Positions 1 to 7,098 of a stretch of DNA of 8,529 nt are shown here, piece by piece. A program made the position numbers and the translations under genes. The stretch lies in the NCBI GenBank assembly GCA_016779685.1, contig JADHND010000063.1, positions 1 to 8,529 of the forward strand. Reading direction: 5' to 3'. The notes beneath the pieces were generated by a model. The model was given only the letters and a program-made list of their open reading frames with translations, searched no databases and was not told the origin of the DNA. Every line of letters starts with the position of its first letter. Within the stretch, counting starts at the first letter, position 1. The stretch comes from Shewanellaceae bacterium. GTDB taxonomy: Bacteria; Pseudomonadota; Gammaproteobacteria; Enterobacterales; Shewanellaceae.

Positions 1-105
1 CTTATATAAGTCGATTCCATCGATCGCCTCTGGTTTCTAAATAAAAGTTCAGGTAAAATAGTCTTTCATAAAGCCTTTTTTTAAAAAATACAGCAGGTTA
101 ACCAT

Positions 106-684
106 ATGATCCACATATCTGAATCAGCACAGGCGCATTTTACGAACCTACTTAAGGATCAACCCGCCAACACCCAAATTCGTGTTTTTGTTATCAATCC
201 AGGAACAGCTGATGCTGAATGTGGCGTATCATACTGTCCACCTGATACCATTGAGCCAACCGACACGTTGCTGCCCTGTCAAGGTTTTGATGCCGTTATC
301 GATCAAACCAGCTTGCCTTTCTTAAAAGACGCTGATATCGACTATGTCACAGAACAATTAGGCGCTCAATTAACTCTAAAAGCACCGAATGCGAAGTTGA
401 ATAAAATTGACGGCGATGCACCACTCATGGAACGGATCTCTTATGTGATTCAAACTGACATCAATCCATCATTAGCTGGACATGGTGGCCACATTAACCT
501 GTTAGAAATTACCGAAGATGGCTACGCTATTATTCAATTTGGTGGTGGGTGCAATGGCTGCTCCATGGTCGATGTCACGTTAAAAGAAGGCATTGAAAAG
601 CAGCTGCTTGAAACTTTTAAAGGCGAGCTCAAAGGAATTAAAGACGCAACCGAACATCAGCGAGGGGATCACTCTTACTATTAA
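106..684 (+). CDS. nfuA: Fe-S biogenesis protein NfuA
   Basis: Cytosolic carrier that binds a [4Fe-4S] cluster at a dimer interface and hands it to apo-enzymes, including under iron or oxidative stress (known for the family). The 192-residue product is nearly the length of E. coli NfuA (191). Residues 1-95 form the degenerate A-type (IscA-like) domain, with the conserved AECGVSYC stretch (C39, C44). The C-terminal Nfu domain carries GGGCNGCSMVD with the cluster-binding pair C149-x-x-C152, and the protein ends with the family's EHQRG-HSYY tail. An AGCAGG element at 92-97 lies 8 nt before the ATG. The 105 bases upstream contain a weak -10-like TAAAAT at 54-59 without a convincing -35 and no visible gene end. 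The stop codon overlaps that of the convergent dinF. Identification is very secure. Confidence 0.97.
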   Translation: MIHISESAQAHFTNLLKDQPANTQIRVFVINPGTADAECGVSYCPPDTIEPTDTLLPCQGFDAVIDQTSLPFLKDADIDYVTEQLGAQLTLKAPNAKLNKIDGDAPLMERISYVIQTDINPSLAGHGGHINLLEITEDGYAIIQFGGGCNGCSMVDVTLKEGIEKQLLETFKGELKGIKDATEHQRGDHSYY

Positions 685-2039
685 GCGTATATAGGTTGGG
701 CTTGGGCTAAGTATTTTTGATGAATAAAACATACGAGTAGCCCACCGCCCCTCACCAATAAAAAAGCGTGCCAAGCTAACCACAAACTATGATTTTCTAA
801 ATCTTGAAACACATACCACATGGGTAAAAAAGACCCCAAAACGGCAGCTAACATCGTATACTTCATCGCTTTCCCTAAGGCAGCCCCCATAAACACACCA
901 TCCATTAAAAAACATAAACAAGAGGTGATAGGTAACCATACTATCCAAATGTAATGCCTAGTCAGGGTTTCCTGAACAACCACAATAGACGTCATCCCTT
1001 CCGTAATAACTGTCTGCAAGCCCCACAATATAAAACTTAAACCCAGTGCCACGAGCAACATCAAATAGAATACATCAACCACCATAGGTTTAATCGTGTG
1101 CGCTTGTTGTCGACCAATACGCTGAGCAACCTCAACTTCAGCCGCATAAGCAAACCCATCTTGAACATAGGAAATGAATAAAAATAAATTGAGCAAGATG
1201 GCATTGGCTGCAACCACCGCGTCGCCATAATGCGTGGCCTGCAAAGTCATAAATGCAAGCACGCCTTGTAAGCATAAAGTACGAACCACAATATCACGAT
1301 TCAGTAGCAGCGCTTGTCGTAGGTAGATAACATTTATTTTAAAACACATTGATTGCCAAAGTTCTCGATCAATCAAACGTATTAACAACCCAAGACCTAA
1401 CATGAAGCCAATCAGTTCAGCGATGATACTCGCCCACGCTGCGCCAAGGACACCCCAATCAAGATACCAAATAAAAACAACATCGAGCACCATATTGGTG
1501 ATATTAACGACACTAACTTGCAGTAACACCAGTTTAGGTTTTTTGTAACCCAGTAAAAAACCCAACACCACAAAATTCATCAGCACTGAAGGCGCCGCCC
1601 AGATACGCGTAGAAAAATAAACTGAAGCCGCATCTATGAATGCTGACGATGTATGCGTAAATGCAATAGCGAGATCGAAGAACCATGCTTTCCCCAGAAG
1701 AACCATGACTGAAAAGGCACAGGCGAGTAAAGCCCCCTGGGCCAAAAAGTCAAGCTGCCGTTCTGGACGGGTAGCTTGTGCGACAAATACAGACGTTGAT
1801 ACCCGCAAAAACTGACATAACATCATCAAAAAACTGAATAACATCGCACCGAGTGCAACACCACCTACGGTCACGGTGTGTGGCAGGTGTCCCAGGATTG
1901 CTAAATCAAATAAGCTAAGCATTGGTGTTGTCATATTTGACAACACCATGGGGACGGCAAAATAGCTTAGGTCAAGCCATCTTTGCCTTCTATTAGGCTG
2001 TTTTATTGAAGCCACATGGCTTCGAGTCGATAGCGGCAT
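681..2039 (-). CDS. dinF: MATE family efflux transporter, DinF type
   Basis: Inner-membrane cation-coupled multidrug/metabolite exporter of the MATE family; its substrate cannot be read from the sequence. The 452-residue product is almost entirely hydrophobic, with about 12 predicted membrane spans as in MATE proteins. The N-terminal half has a DinF-like pattern: LSNMTTPMLSLFDLAILGHL (about 34-53), then GGVALGA and FLRVSTS. Later LLNRDIVVRTL, DGFAYAAE and LMDGVFMGAALG match E. coli DinF in order. The start is ATG at 2037-2039, with no good Shine-Dalgarno sequence, 14 nt after the stop of the upstream YciC-like gene, so translation may be coupled. I saw no LexA-type operator upstream, so the SOS control known for E. 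coli dinF is not supported here. The family is secure; the exact orthology to DinF is likely. Confidence 0.88.
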   Translation of the reverse strand: MPLSTRSHVASIKQPNRRQRWLDLSYFAVPMVLSNMTTPMLSLFDLAILGHLPHTVTVGGVALGAMLFSFLMMLCQFLRVSTSVFVAQATRPERQLDFLAQGALLACAFSVMVLLGKAWFFDLAIAFTHTSSAFIDAASVYFSTRIWAAPSVLMNFVVLGFLLGYKKPKLVLLQVSVVNITNMVLDVVFIWYLDWGVLGAAWASIIAELIGFMLGLGLLIRLIDRELWQSMCFKINVIYLRQALLLNRDIVVRTLCLQGVLAFMTLQATHYGDAVVAANAILLNLFLFISYVQDGFAYAAEVEVAQRIGRQQAHTIKPMVVDVFYLMLLVALGLSFILWGLQTVITEGMTSIVVVQETLTRHYIWIVWLPITSCLCFLMDGVFMGAALGKAMKYTMLAAVLGSFLPMWYVFQDLENHSLWLAWHAFLLVRGGGLLVCFIHQKYLAQAQPIYA

Positions 2040-2053
2040 CGAGCGGGTTCAGT

Positions 2054-2806
2054 TTATAGTTCATCATCTCGTTCAACGGTTGGCTCGCTCTTAGTTTCTT
2101 TGAATAAGAACCGTTCAGGCTGGCGCTCTAAGCAATACAACCTAAAGAATGCAATCGAGACAAACAGGGCCAGAAAACTAAACAAGCTATCAAGCATGAC
2201 ACTGATATAAAATGAATCATCCCCTAAAACTTGAGCCAATAGATTAAAAAAGATACTGAATACAAAAAACAAGCTAAAGATAAATGCGGTCGGCCAGAAT
2301 ATATCCTTGGTAAACTCAATACTAGCTTTAACTGCTTTCATAGGAGTGAGCTGTTCGACAACGACAAAAAACGCAGCGTAGGCAAGCCGAATGGCACACC
2401 AAAGGGCTAGAATAATCAAAGGTAGTATACCTGTTATCGCAGCAGGTATCGACATTAAAAATATGGCGGAAGCAACTAAACTAAAGGTGACCATTAAGGC
2501 CGGGGTATAGCTCCAGCTTTTTCTCAAAATTTGGGGAATGCCGGCATCATTTTGATACGTTCGATAAAACATAAACAATGCAAAACAAGCCTGTATATAA
2601 CACCAAAGCACAAATGAAAATACAGCCGCCAGCATATGTTCGGCACTAAAACTAATTCCGGCTGGCTCTAATCCCTTAAATTGAAAAATGAGCCAAGACT
2701 GTAGACTGGTCTCTAATACAATCCATGGAAACGTCAACAGGAAGAGAAACTGCCATTGTCCCGCGAAAAAACGCAGAGAATCTTTTAAAATTTTTACGAT
2801 GTCCAT
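2054..2806 (-). CDS. YciC/UPF0259-like six-span inner membrane protein
   Basis: Integral membrane protein of unknown function. From the ATG at 2806 it has 250 residues; an in-frame GTG at 2812 would add two. I prefer the ATG because AGGTGA lies just upstream and would overlap the GTG. About six hydrophobic spans are visible (roughly residues 20-40, 60-82, 102-118, 123-148, 170-193 and 201-223). Two stretches recall YciC-type proteins: the R-x-AYAAFFVVVEQLTPMKAVKAS segment before span 5, and the FFRLYCLERQ end of the last span, similar to the FRLYMLIR end I recall from E. coli YciC. A short charged tail ends in acidic residues. It lies after the rpoH terminator and 14 nt before dinF, so both are probably co-transcribed. 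No catalytic motif is visible; assignment to the YciC/UPF0259 group is from pattern memory only. Confidence 0.75.
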   Translation of the reverse strand: MDIVKILKDSLRFFAGQWQFLFLLTFPWIVLETSLQSWLIFQFKGLEPAGISFSAEHMLAAVFSFVLWCYIQACFALFMFYRTYQNDAGIPQILRKSWSYTPALMVTFSLVASAIFLMSIPAAITGILPLIILALWCAIRLAYAAFFVVVEQLTPMKAVKASIEFTKDIFWPTAFIFSLFFVFSIFFNLLAQVLGDDSFYISVMLDSLFSFLALFVSIAFFRLYCLERQPERFLFKETKSEPTVERDDEL

Positions 2807-2859
2807 GTTCACCTATACAAATTTAGACGCCTAAAACGTATTAAAAATACTTTCTAACA

Positions 2860-2893
2860 AAAAGAGCTGACTTTATAATGAGTCAGCTCTTTT
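2860..2893 (-). terminator. Rho-independent terminator of rpoH
   Basis: A perfect 13-bp inverted repeat (2860-2872 and 2881-2893, core GAGCTGACT/AGTCAGCTC) encloses an 8-nt loop. On the minus strand the stem ends in a run of five T, interrupted by G and followed by TT. It begins 14 nt after the rpoH stop codon. The plus strand has only TTTTC after the stem, so it is mainly a minus-strand terminator. Confidence 0.88.
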
Positions 2894-2898
2894 CTCAA
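2872..2898 (-). promoter_or_regulatory. Candidate promoter for the yciC-like/dinF pair, overlapping the rpoH terminator
   Basis: On the minus strand TTGAGA (2893-2898) is followed after 15 nt by TATAAA (2872-2877), or after 17 nt by TAAAGT (2870-2875). The -35 matches 5 of 6 consensus bases. I found no better promoter between the hairpin and the yciC-like start. The short spacer of the better -10 makes this tentative. Confidence 0.25.
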
Positions 2899-2907
2899 TG
2901 AAAAAAT

Positions 2908-3753
2908 TTAAATCATCGCTTTTTTTAATTTATTCAGCGCATTCTTTTCAATTTGACGAACTCTTTCGGCTGACACCGCATATTTAGCAGCTAAGTCATG
3001 TAAAGTCGCTTTTTCTTCATTGAGCCATCGGGTTTGAATAATATGTTGGCTTCTGCTATCTAATAAGCCTAATGCTTCTGTTAGCTTACTCTCACTTTGC
3101 TGCTGCCAATTGGCTGATTCAAACTTATCAGCGTGATTGGAATTTTTATCCTCTAAAAACAAACTCGGCGAAAAAGCTTGACGTTCATCTTCATCATCAC
3201 CACTGTCAAAAGCTAGATCTTGAGAAGCCATTCTTGACTCCATCTCATGTACAGTCGATTCAGGCACACCCAGCTCTTTCGATAATATCCGCACCTCTTC
3301 TGGAGAACACCAGCCTGTTCCATGCTTGCTTTTTCTTAAATTAAAAAATAACTTTCGCTGTGCTTTCGTGGTGGCTACTTTAACAATACGCCAATTTTTA
3401 AGAATAAATTCATGTATTTCCGCTTTAATCCAATGTACAGCAAATGACACCAAACGAACGCCAAAATCAGGATTATACCGCTTGACGGCTTTCATCAAAC
3501 CGATATTACCTTCTTGCACCAAATCGGCTTGTGGCAACCCGTAACCAGCATAGCCTTTGGCGATGTGAGCAACAAAGCGAAGATGAGACATAATCAGCTG
3601 CCGAGCAGCACTTAAATCCCCTTGATGATAAAGGCGATTTGCTAACGTATGCTCCTCTTGCGCGGTCAACATAGGAATGCGACTTACAGACTGAAGGTAA
3701 GCATCAGCACTGCTTACAGCCACAACCTGTGAACAAGGTAACATATTTTGCAT
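2908..3753 (-). CDS. rpoH: RNA polymerase heat-shock sigma factor RpoH (sigma-32)
   Basis: Directs RNA polymerase to heat-shock promoters (chaperones, proteases). From the ATG at 3753 the protein has 281 residues, against 284 in E. coli, and residue numbering then matches E. coli exactly through HLRF (57-60). Seen in order: region 1.2/2 with SHLRFVAHIAKGYAGYGLPQ (56-75) and ADLVQEGNIGLMKAV (76-90), the region 2.4 stretch RLVSFAVHWIKAEIHEF (100-116), the RpoH box QRKLFFNLR (132-140), and the C-terminal helix-turn-helix SAERVRQIEKNALNKL (261-276). Ile54, a residue needed in E. coli for SRP/FtsY-dependent membrane targeting and control of sigma-32, is conserved. AGGAG at 3765-3769 lies 11 nt before this ATG and supports it. 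The frame remains open upstream to the ftsX stop, see the separate entry. It is last in the ftsYEX-rpoH cluster and is followed by a strong terminator. Confidence 0.96.
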   Translation of the reverse strand: MQNMLPCSQVVAVSSADAYLQSVSRIPMLTAQEEHTLANRLYHQGDLSAARQLIMSHLRFVAHIAKGYAGYGLPQADLVQEGNIGLMKAVKRYNPDFGVRLVSFAVHWIKAEIHEFILKNWRIVKVATTKAQRKLFFNLRKSKHGTGWCSPEEVRILSKELGVPESTVHEMESRMASQDLAFDSGDDEDERQAFSPSLFLEDKNSNHADKFESANWQQQSESKLTEALGLLDSRSQHIIQTRWLNEEKATLHDLAAKYAVSAERVRQIEKNALNKLKKAMI

Positions 3754-3771
3754 GACGATTTTTACTCCTGT
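3733..3771 (-). promoter_or_regulatory. Possible hairpin masking the rpoH ribosome binding site (candidate RNA thermometer)
   Basis: In the rpoH mRNA, ACAGGAGUAA (3762-3771), which holds the Shine-Dalgarno AGGAG, can pair with UUACCUUGU (3733-3741) inside codons 5-7. That gives nine pairs with one G-U and one bulged A. The 20-nt loop contains the AUG start. E. coli rpoH translation is controlled by temperature-sensitive mRNA structure around the start, so such a fold is plausible here, but a nine-pair stem with a large loop is weak and was found by eye only. Confidence 0.3.
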
Positions 3772-3957
3772 ATTGCCATCATTACTAAAATGATTTAAAT
3801 GACTTGTACAAATTAGATTGCTTGGGTTTGATTGTTTTTTCGATAATTTTTTAACCACCAGCGCATTATATATACCAAAAAAGAGACTAAAAGTAAAGAC
3901 ATAAGCAAAAATTTGAGACCACATCAGCATTAACCGTCTATAATCGCTGAGACGCCC
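3754..3957 (-). other. rpoH leader, stop-free in the rpoH frame (possible N-terminal extension)
   Basis: The 204 bases between the ftsX stop and the normal rpoH ATG contain no stop in the rpoH frame, and ftsX itself is in that same frame. The first in-frame ATG (3930) would add 59 residues to RpoH. These begin with a hydrophobic stretch (about residues 7-26, IFAYVFTFSLFFGIYNALVV) followed by KKLSKKQ, which looks like a membrane anchor with a positive flank. Against translation: the DNA is T-rich, which yields hydrophobic codons by itself; no good Shine-Dalgarno precedes 3930; a promoter candidate lies inside; and RpoH is complete without it. Most likely an untranslated leader; an extended isoform is possible. 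Confidence 0.35.
3869..3897 (-). promoter_or_regulatory. Candidate sigma-70 promoter for rpoH
   Basis: On the minus strand TTTACT (3892-3897, 4 of 6 consensus bases) is followed after exactly 17 nt by TATATA (3869-3874), with a TG one base before it, making an extended -10. Transcription would start near 3862, giving a leader of about 109 nt and allowing expression of rpoH apart from ftsYEX, as known in E. coli. Confidence 0.5.
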
Positions 3958-4908
3958 TTACAGGTCTTCCTGTTGTTTAAAATAACGCTTCAAAGCGAGC
4001 ATGGTTGCGAATAAACTGATCAAAATTGCCAGCATCACCAAACGCACCCAATCACCAAAAGTCAGACTGACAGCGACATATGCTTCTGGCAACAGCCTTA
4101 AAAAAGCAGCTTTGTAAACCACAAAGTGTGTCATCCCATTCACACATAACCAAGCGAAGGAACCACTCAGAAAACCATACCAAATGCTCAGGTATAGAAA
4201 AGGCCTCTGTATAAAAGAAATGGTTGCCCCAACGAGACGCATCACGCTTATTTGTCGATGTTGTTGAATAAGACACAATCGGATGGTGTTGTAGATAACC
4301 AAAATAACCACCACAGCCAACAGCAACGAAAAAGACAATAACAGCATGGTTAGCAAGTCCGCCATCCGATATATTTTTAACAAGACATTCATATTCAAAC
4401 GAGCAGCCTCAACTTGCGGATGCTGCCGCAACTCGCTAGACAATTCCGCAATGGCCTCTAGAGAGTCTAAATCAACGACAGGTAACACTTCAAGCATGGC
4501 TGGAAGCGGATTGGATCCCAACATTGACTGCACATTTGATATATCCATCTCTCGTTCAAATTCAATCAACGCATCCGCCTTAGAAATATATCGAATGCGT
4601 TGTATTTTTGAATTTTTTTCAAGCAGCTGCATCAGTTGATTGTGCTGCTTTTGATCTGAGCTGTCATATAAATACAATTGGATTAAAGTGGCCTCATGCT
4701 TAACATGTGCTAAATTGACCGTGTTTTTCGACAACGTATATAAAGCAGCAGGGACACTCAAACAAACGCTCAAGGTCATAACATTGAACCATGAAGCCAT
4801 CGTGGAACGCTTTAAATCACGTAAGCTATGCCTCACATGGCGGACATAAGTCAGTAACCACAACACGAAATGAGCACTAAAATCATACTTTCTTTTAAAC
4901 AGATGCAT
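3958..4908 (-). CDS. ftsX: Cell division protein FtsX
   Basis: Membrane partner of the ATPase FtsE. In E. coli FtsEX sits at the division site and activates septal wall hydrolases through EnvC; it is not thought to act as a transporter. The 316-residue product has FtsX topology: a basic cytosolic N-terminus with RHSLRDLKRSTMAS (26-39), span 1 at about 40-60, a large periplasmic domain at about 62-182, then three spans at about 184-207, 237-258 and 286-307. The cytosolic GATISFIQRPFLY segment (228-240) between spans 2 and 3 is typical of the family. The start overlaps the end of ftsE by 14 nt, which implies translational coupling. The stop codon (3958-3960) is in frame with the downstream rpoH leader. 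Identification rests on family pattern and context together. Confidence 0.94.
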   Translation of the reverse strand: MHLFKRKYDFSAHFVLWLLTYVRHVRHSLRDLKRSTMASWFNVMTLSVCLSVPAALYTLSKNTVNLAHVKHEATLIQLYLYDSSDQKQHNQLMQLLEKNSKIQRIRYISKADALIEFEREMDISNVQSMLGSNPLPAMLEVLPVVDLDSLEAIAELSSELRQHPQVEAARLNMNVLLKIYRMADLLTMLLLSFSLLLAVVVILVIYNTIRLCLIQQHRQISVMRLVGATISFIQRPFLYLSIWYGFLSGSFAWLCVNGMTHFVVYKAAFLRLLPEAYVAVSLTFGDWVRLVMLAILISLFATMLALKRYFKQQEDL

Positions 4909-5578
4909 ACGTATTTAACCGTTCATTTAATTTAAATCTGCCACTGGTCAAAGATAGCGTCCGGTAACCTAAACCAGCTATGAGCTTCAAATCATGCGTT
5001 GCTATTAACACCGTCGTACCCGCTTGGTTAAAATTTTCAAATAAATTCATAATGCTATGAGACAACTCCGGATCAAGATTTCCAGTTGGCTCATCTGCAA
5101 GCAGTAGTGAAGGTTTATTCACCACCGCTCGCGCAATCCCAACTCGCTGCTGTTCTCCCCCTGATAGCATCGAGGGCAAATACCTATCAAGCCCACTCAA
5201 TCCAACCAAATCAAGCGCAGCGGCAACCCGGCGACGTATATCCGCTTGGGAATAACCTTCAATAACCAAAGGCAAAGCCACATTATCAAAGATATTTTTA
5301 TCCATCAACAATTGGCAATCTTGAAAAATAACCCCGATGCGCCTTCGAAAAAAAGGCATTTGTTTAACCGTTAACTGAGACAAATCATATTGATTCACCC
5401 AGATATGGCCTGTCGAAGCTTTCTCAATCCCACATATTAATTTAAGTAAGGTGCTTTTTCCTGCCCCCGAATGTCCGGTTAAAAAAACCATTTCACCTTG
5501 ACCTAGATGAAAGTTAACATCCTGCAAAGCTTTTTGACCACCTGCATATGTTTTACTGACACACTCAAATTGAATCAT
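4895..5578 (-). CDS. ftsE: Cell division ATP-binding protein FtsE
   Basis: Cytosolic ABC-type ATPase that works with FtsX at the divisome. The 227-residue product, close to the usual FtsE length (about 222), has all ABC landmarks: Walker A GHSGAGKST (35-43), Q-loop Q86, signature LSGGEQQR (138-145), Walker B LLLADE (158-163) followed by PTGNLD, and the switch histidine in ATHD (H195). The start is ATG at 5576-5578, giving MIQFECVSKTY, the usual N-terminus of the family. An in-frame ATG at 5668 exists but would lie inside ftsY and add 30 residues unlike FtsE. The start lies 4 nt after the ftsY stop, with AAGAGAAG within the end of ftsY as a possible ribosome binding site. FtsE is told from LolD-type relatives mainly by its neighbours ftsY and ftsX. 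Confidence 0.96.
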   Translation of the reverse strand: MIQFECVSKTYAGGQKALQDVNFHLGQGEMVFLTGHSGAGKSTLLKLICGIEKASTGHIWVNQYDLSQLTVKQMPFFRRRIGVIFQDCQLLMDKNIFDNVALPLVIEGYSQADIRRRVAAALDLVGLSGLDRYLPSMLSGGEQQRVGIARAVVNKPSLLLADEPTGNLDPELSHSIMNLFENFNQAGTTVLIATHDLKLIAGLGYRTLSLTSGRFKLNERLNTYASV

Positions 5579-5582
5579 ATGA

Positions 5583-6956
5583 TTAGCCGCTTCTCTTTTG
5601 AAATAAGGCTTCGATAAAAGCATCTGCTGCAAAAGCTTGCAAATCATCGATTTGCTCACCCACACCAATGTATCTTATCGGTATTTTAAACTGATCCGCA
5701 ATTGCAAAAATAACGCCACCTTTGGCTGTACCATCTAATTTTGAAAGCGTGATGCCAGTTAAACCGACAGCTTCATGGAAAAGTTTTGCCTGACTGACCG
5801 CATTTTGGCCGGTGCCTGCATCTAAAGTTAACATGATTTCATGCGGTGCTTCAGGATTTATTTTTTTAAGAACACGTACGATTTTCTTCAGCTCATTCAT
5901 CAAATGTGCTTTGTTCTGTAAACGTCCAGCAGTATCGGCAATGAGGACATCCACACCCTTAGCCTGAGCAGATGCATAGGCATCAAAAACGACCGAAGCA
6001 CTATCCGAACCAGATGGTTGCGCAACAACGGGTATTTTATTTCTTTCTCCCCAAACTTTTAGCTGTTCAACAGCAGCCGCGCGAAAAGTATCTCCAGCCG
6101 CCAACATGACCGACAACCCTTGCGCTTGAAATTGTTTGGCTAACTTACCAATTGTCGTGGTTTTGCCGACACCGTTAACGCCAACCATGAGCAGCACTCG
6201 GGTCTGTTTAGGCTGATCTTGCCAATCAAGAGGCTTTTCTACTGTAGACAAAATAGTTTTGAGCTGTTCTTTGAACAGATCATACAACATGGAGGCGTCT
6301 TTAAGTTGTCGACGGCTAGCTTGCTGAGTGAGTTCACCAATCAGTTTTTCCGTGGTATCCATTCCAACATCAGCAACCAGCAATTGTTCTTCTAAAGCTT
6401 CAAATAAATCCTCATCAATTTTTTTATGTTGGAATAAACTTAAAAAACTGTCTGTGAATTGAAGTCGCGTTTTTTTTAAGCCTTGTTTTAATCTTTGAAA
6501 CACACTTTTTTTGGGCGCTGATGCTTTATCGATCTCGATATTTGATGGCGTCGCTTCGTTCACTGAAGATGACGTGTTCTCCTTTTCGAATGCCATTGAA
6601 TCGACTGGGGCTGATGCTTGAACCTCTGGTGCGATTTGAGATTGAGTCGAGTCAAGCTGTACCTGTTCGCATGGAGCGACAACCTCTTCAGACGGAGACG
6701 AATCAGGTTGACGTGGCATGGGCGTGACCACTGGGGGGACATCCAACTCACTCAAATCACTTTCAGAATCTATCTGAGATATCTCGCGGGGCTCTTCGGA
6801 TAAGGCAGGTGTCTCCTCAATGATATCAGCCACAGATTGATCTTCTGACACAGCATCTGAAACCGATAAACTGGATCCTTGCTCTTTTTCTTCACTGATC
6901 ACAATGTCTTCAGCTTTGTCTCTTTTTAACCAAGAAAACAATTTTTTCTTCAACAT
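5583..6956 (-). CDS. ftsY: Signal recognition particle receptor FtsY
   Basis: GTPase that docks SRP (Ffh and 4.5S RNA) with nascent membrane proteins at the inner membrane. The 457-residue product starts with a short basic amphipathic segment, MLKKKLFSWLKRDK, followed by an acidic, Ser/Glu-rich A domain to about residue 145 and a second basic amphipathic helix (about 149-170), both known membrane-contact regions in the family. The NG domain follows: G1 loop GVNGVGKTT (259-267), GDTFRAAAVEQL (288-299), DTAGR (341-345), and SKLDGTAKGG (405-414) for guanine recognition and closing. A long acidic A domain is usual in Gammaproteobacteria. The ATG at 6954-6956 has GGA about 8 nt upstream. First gene of the ftsYEX-rpoH cluster, divergent from rsmD. 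SRP/FtsY also tether sigma-32 to the membrane in E. coli, so its linkage to rpoH is functionally apt. Confidence 0.97.
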   Translation of the reverse strand: MLKKKLFSWLKRDKAEDIVISEEKEQGSSLSVSDAVSEDQSVADIIEETPALSEEPREISQIDSESDLSELDVPPVVTPMPRQPDSSPSEEVVAPCEQVQLDSTQSQIAPEVQASAPVDSMAFEKENTSSSVNEATPSNIEIDKASAPKKSVFQRLKQGLKKTRLQFTDSFLSLFQHKKIDEDLFEALEEQLLVADVGMDTTEKLIGELTQQASRRQLKDASMLYDLFKEQLKTILSTVEKPLDWQDQPKQTRVLLMVGVNGVGKTTTIGKLAKQFQAQGLSVMLAAGDTFRAAAVEQLKVWGERNKIPVVAQPSGSDSASVVFDAYASAQAKGVDVLIADTAGRLQNKAHLMNELKKIVRVLKKINPEAPHEIMLTLDAGTGQNAVSQAKLFHEAVGLTGITLSKLDGTAKGGVIFAIADQFKIPIRYIGVGEQIDDLQAFAADAFIEALFQKRSG

Positions 6957-6994
6957 AAATTATTCCAAAATAACTAAAATTTTATAGGGTTAGC

Positions 6995-7003
6995 TGGTAC
7001 AAT
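6995..7003 (+). promoter_or_regulatory. Candidate extended -10 promoter for rsmD
   Basis: TG-G-TACAAT (TG at 6995-6996, hexamer 6998-7003) fits an extended -10, 5 of 6 bases in the hexamer. No good -35 is visible at 17 nt, which extended -10 promoters can tolerate. The start would be near 7010, giving a leader of about 90 nt before rsmD. Confidence 0.35.
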
Positions 7004-7052
7004 GGACGCATATTTAACCCTGAAAAAACCATGCACGATTGTGTAAGAATTT

Positions 7053-7081
7053 ATTTTATCATTAATCTAGGTGTGTCCCAA
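7053..7081 (-). promoter_or_regulatory. Candidate sigma-70 promoter for ftsY
   Basis: On the minus strand TTGGGA (7076-7081, 4 of 6) is followed after 17 nt by TAAAAT (7053-7058, 5 of 6). The start would be near 7046, leaving a leader of about 90 nt. It would overlap the rsmD transcript from the opposite strand, so the two divergent promoters face each other. Confidence 0.4.
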
Positions 7082-7098
7082 AAAAAGAGTCATTTTTT

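Noticed and set aside
704..743. Inverted repeat GGGCTA/TAGCCC after nfuA as a terminator
   Set aside because: Six pairs plus a few more with a long interrupted middle and no T-run afterwards; it lies within the dinF coding sequence.
3939..3972. Sigma-E-like promoter (GGAAGAC ... TCTCA) at the ftsX/rpoH junction, sought because E. coli rpoH has one
   Set aside because: The two elements are only 11 nt apart instead of about 16, and both match the consensus poorly.
4889..4908. Slippery-looking TTTAAAA at the ftsE/ftsX overlap, suggesting a programmed frameshift
   Set aside because: In the ftsE frame it is read GTT-TAA-AAG, so the heptamer is out of register for slippage; ftsX also has its own ATG. 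Ordinary overlapping genes explain it.
5579..5668. Upstream in-frame start that would lengthen FtsE by 30 residues
   Set aside because: It lies wholly within the conserved C-terminal end of ftsY, and FtsE proteins begin at the MIQFE-like strand encoded from 5578.
6521..6803. Overlapping open frames of 61-68 codons on both strands over the ftsY A domain
   Set aside because: They are shadows of the low-complexity acidic coding sequence of ftsY, without ribosome binding sites or recognisable products.
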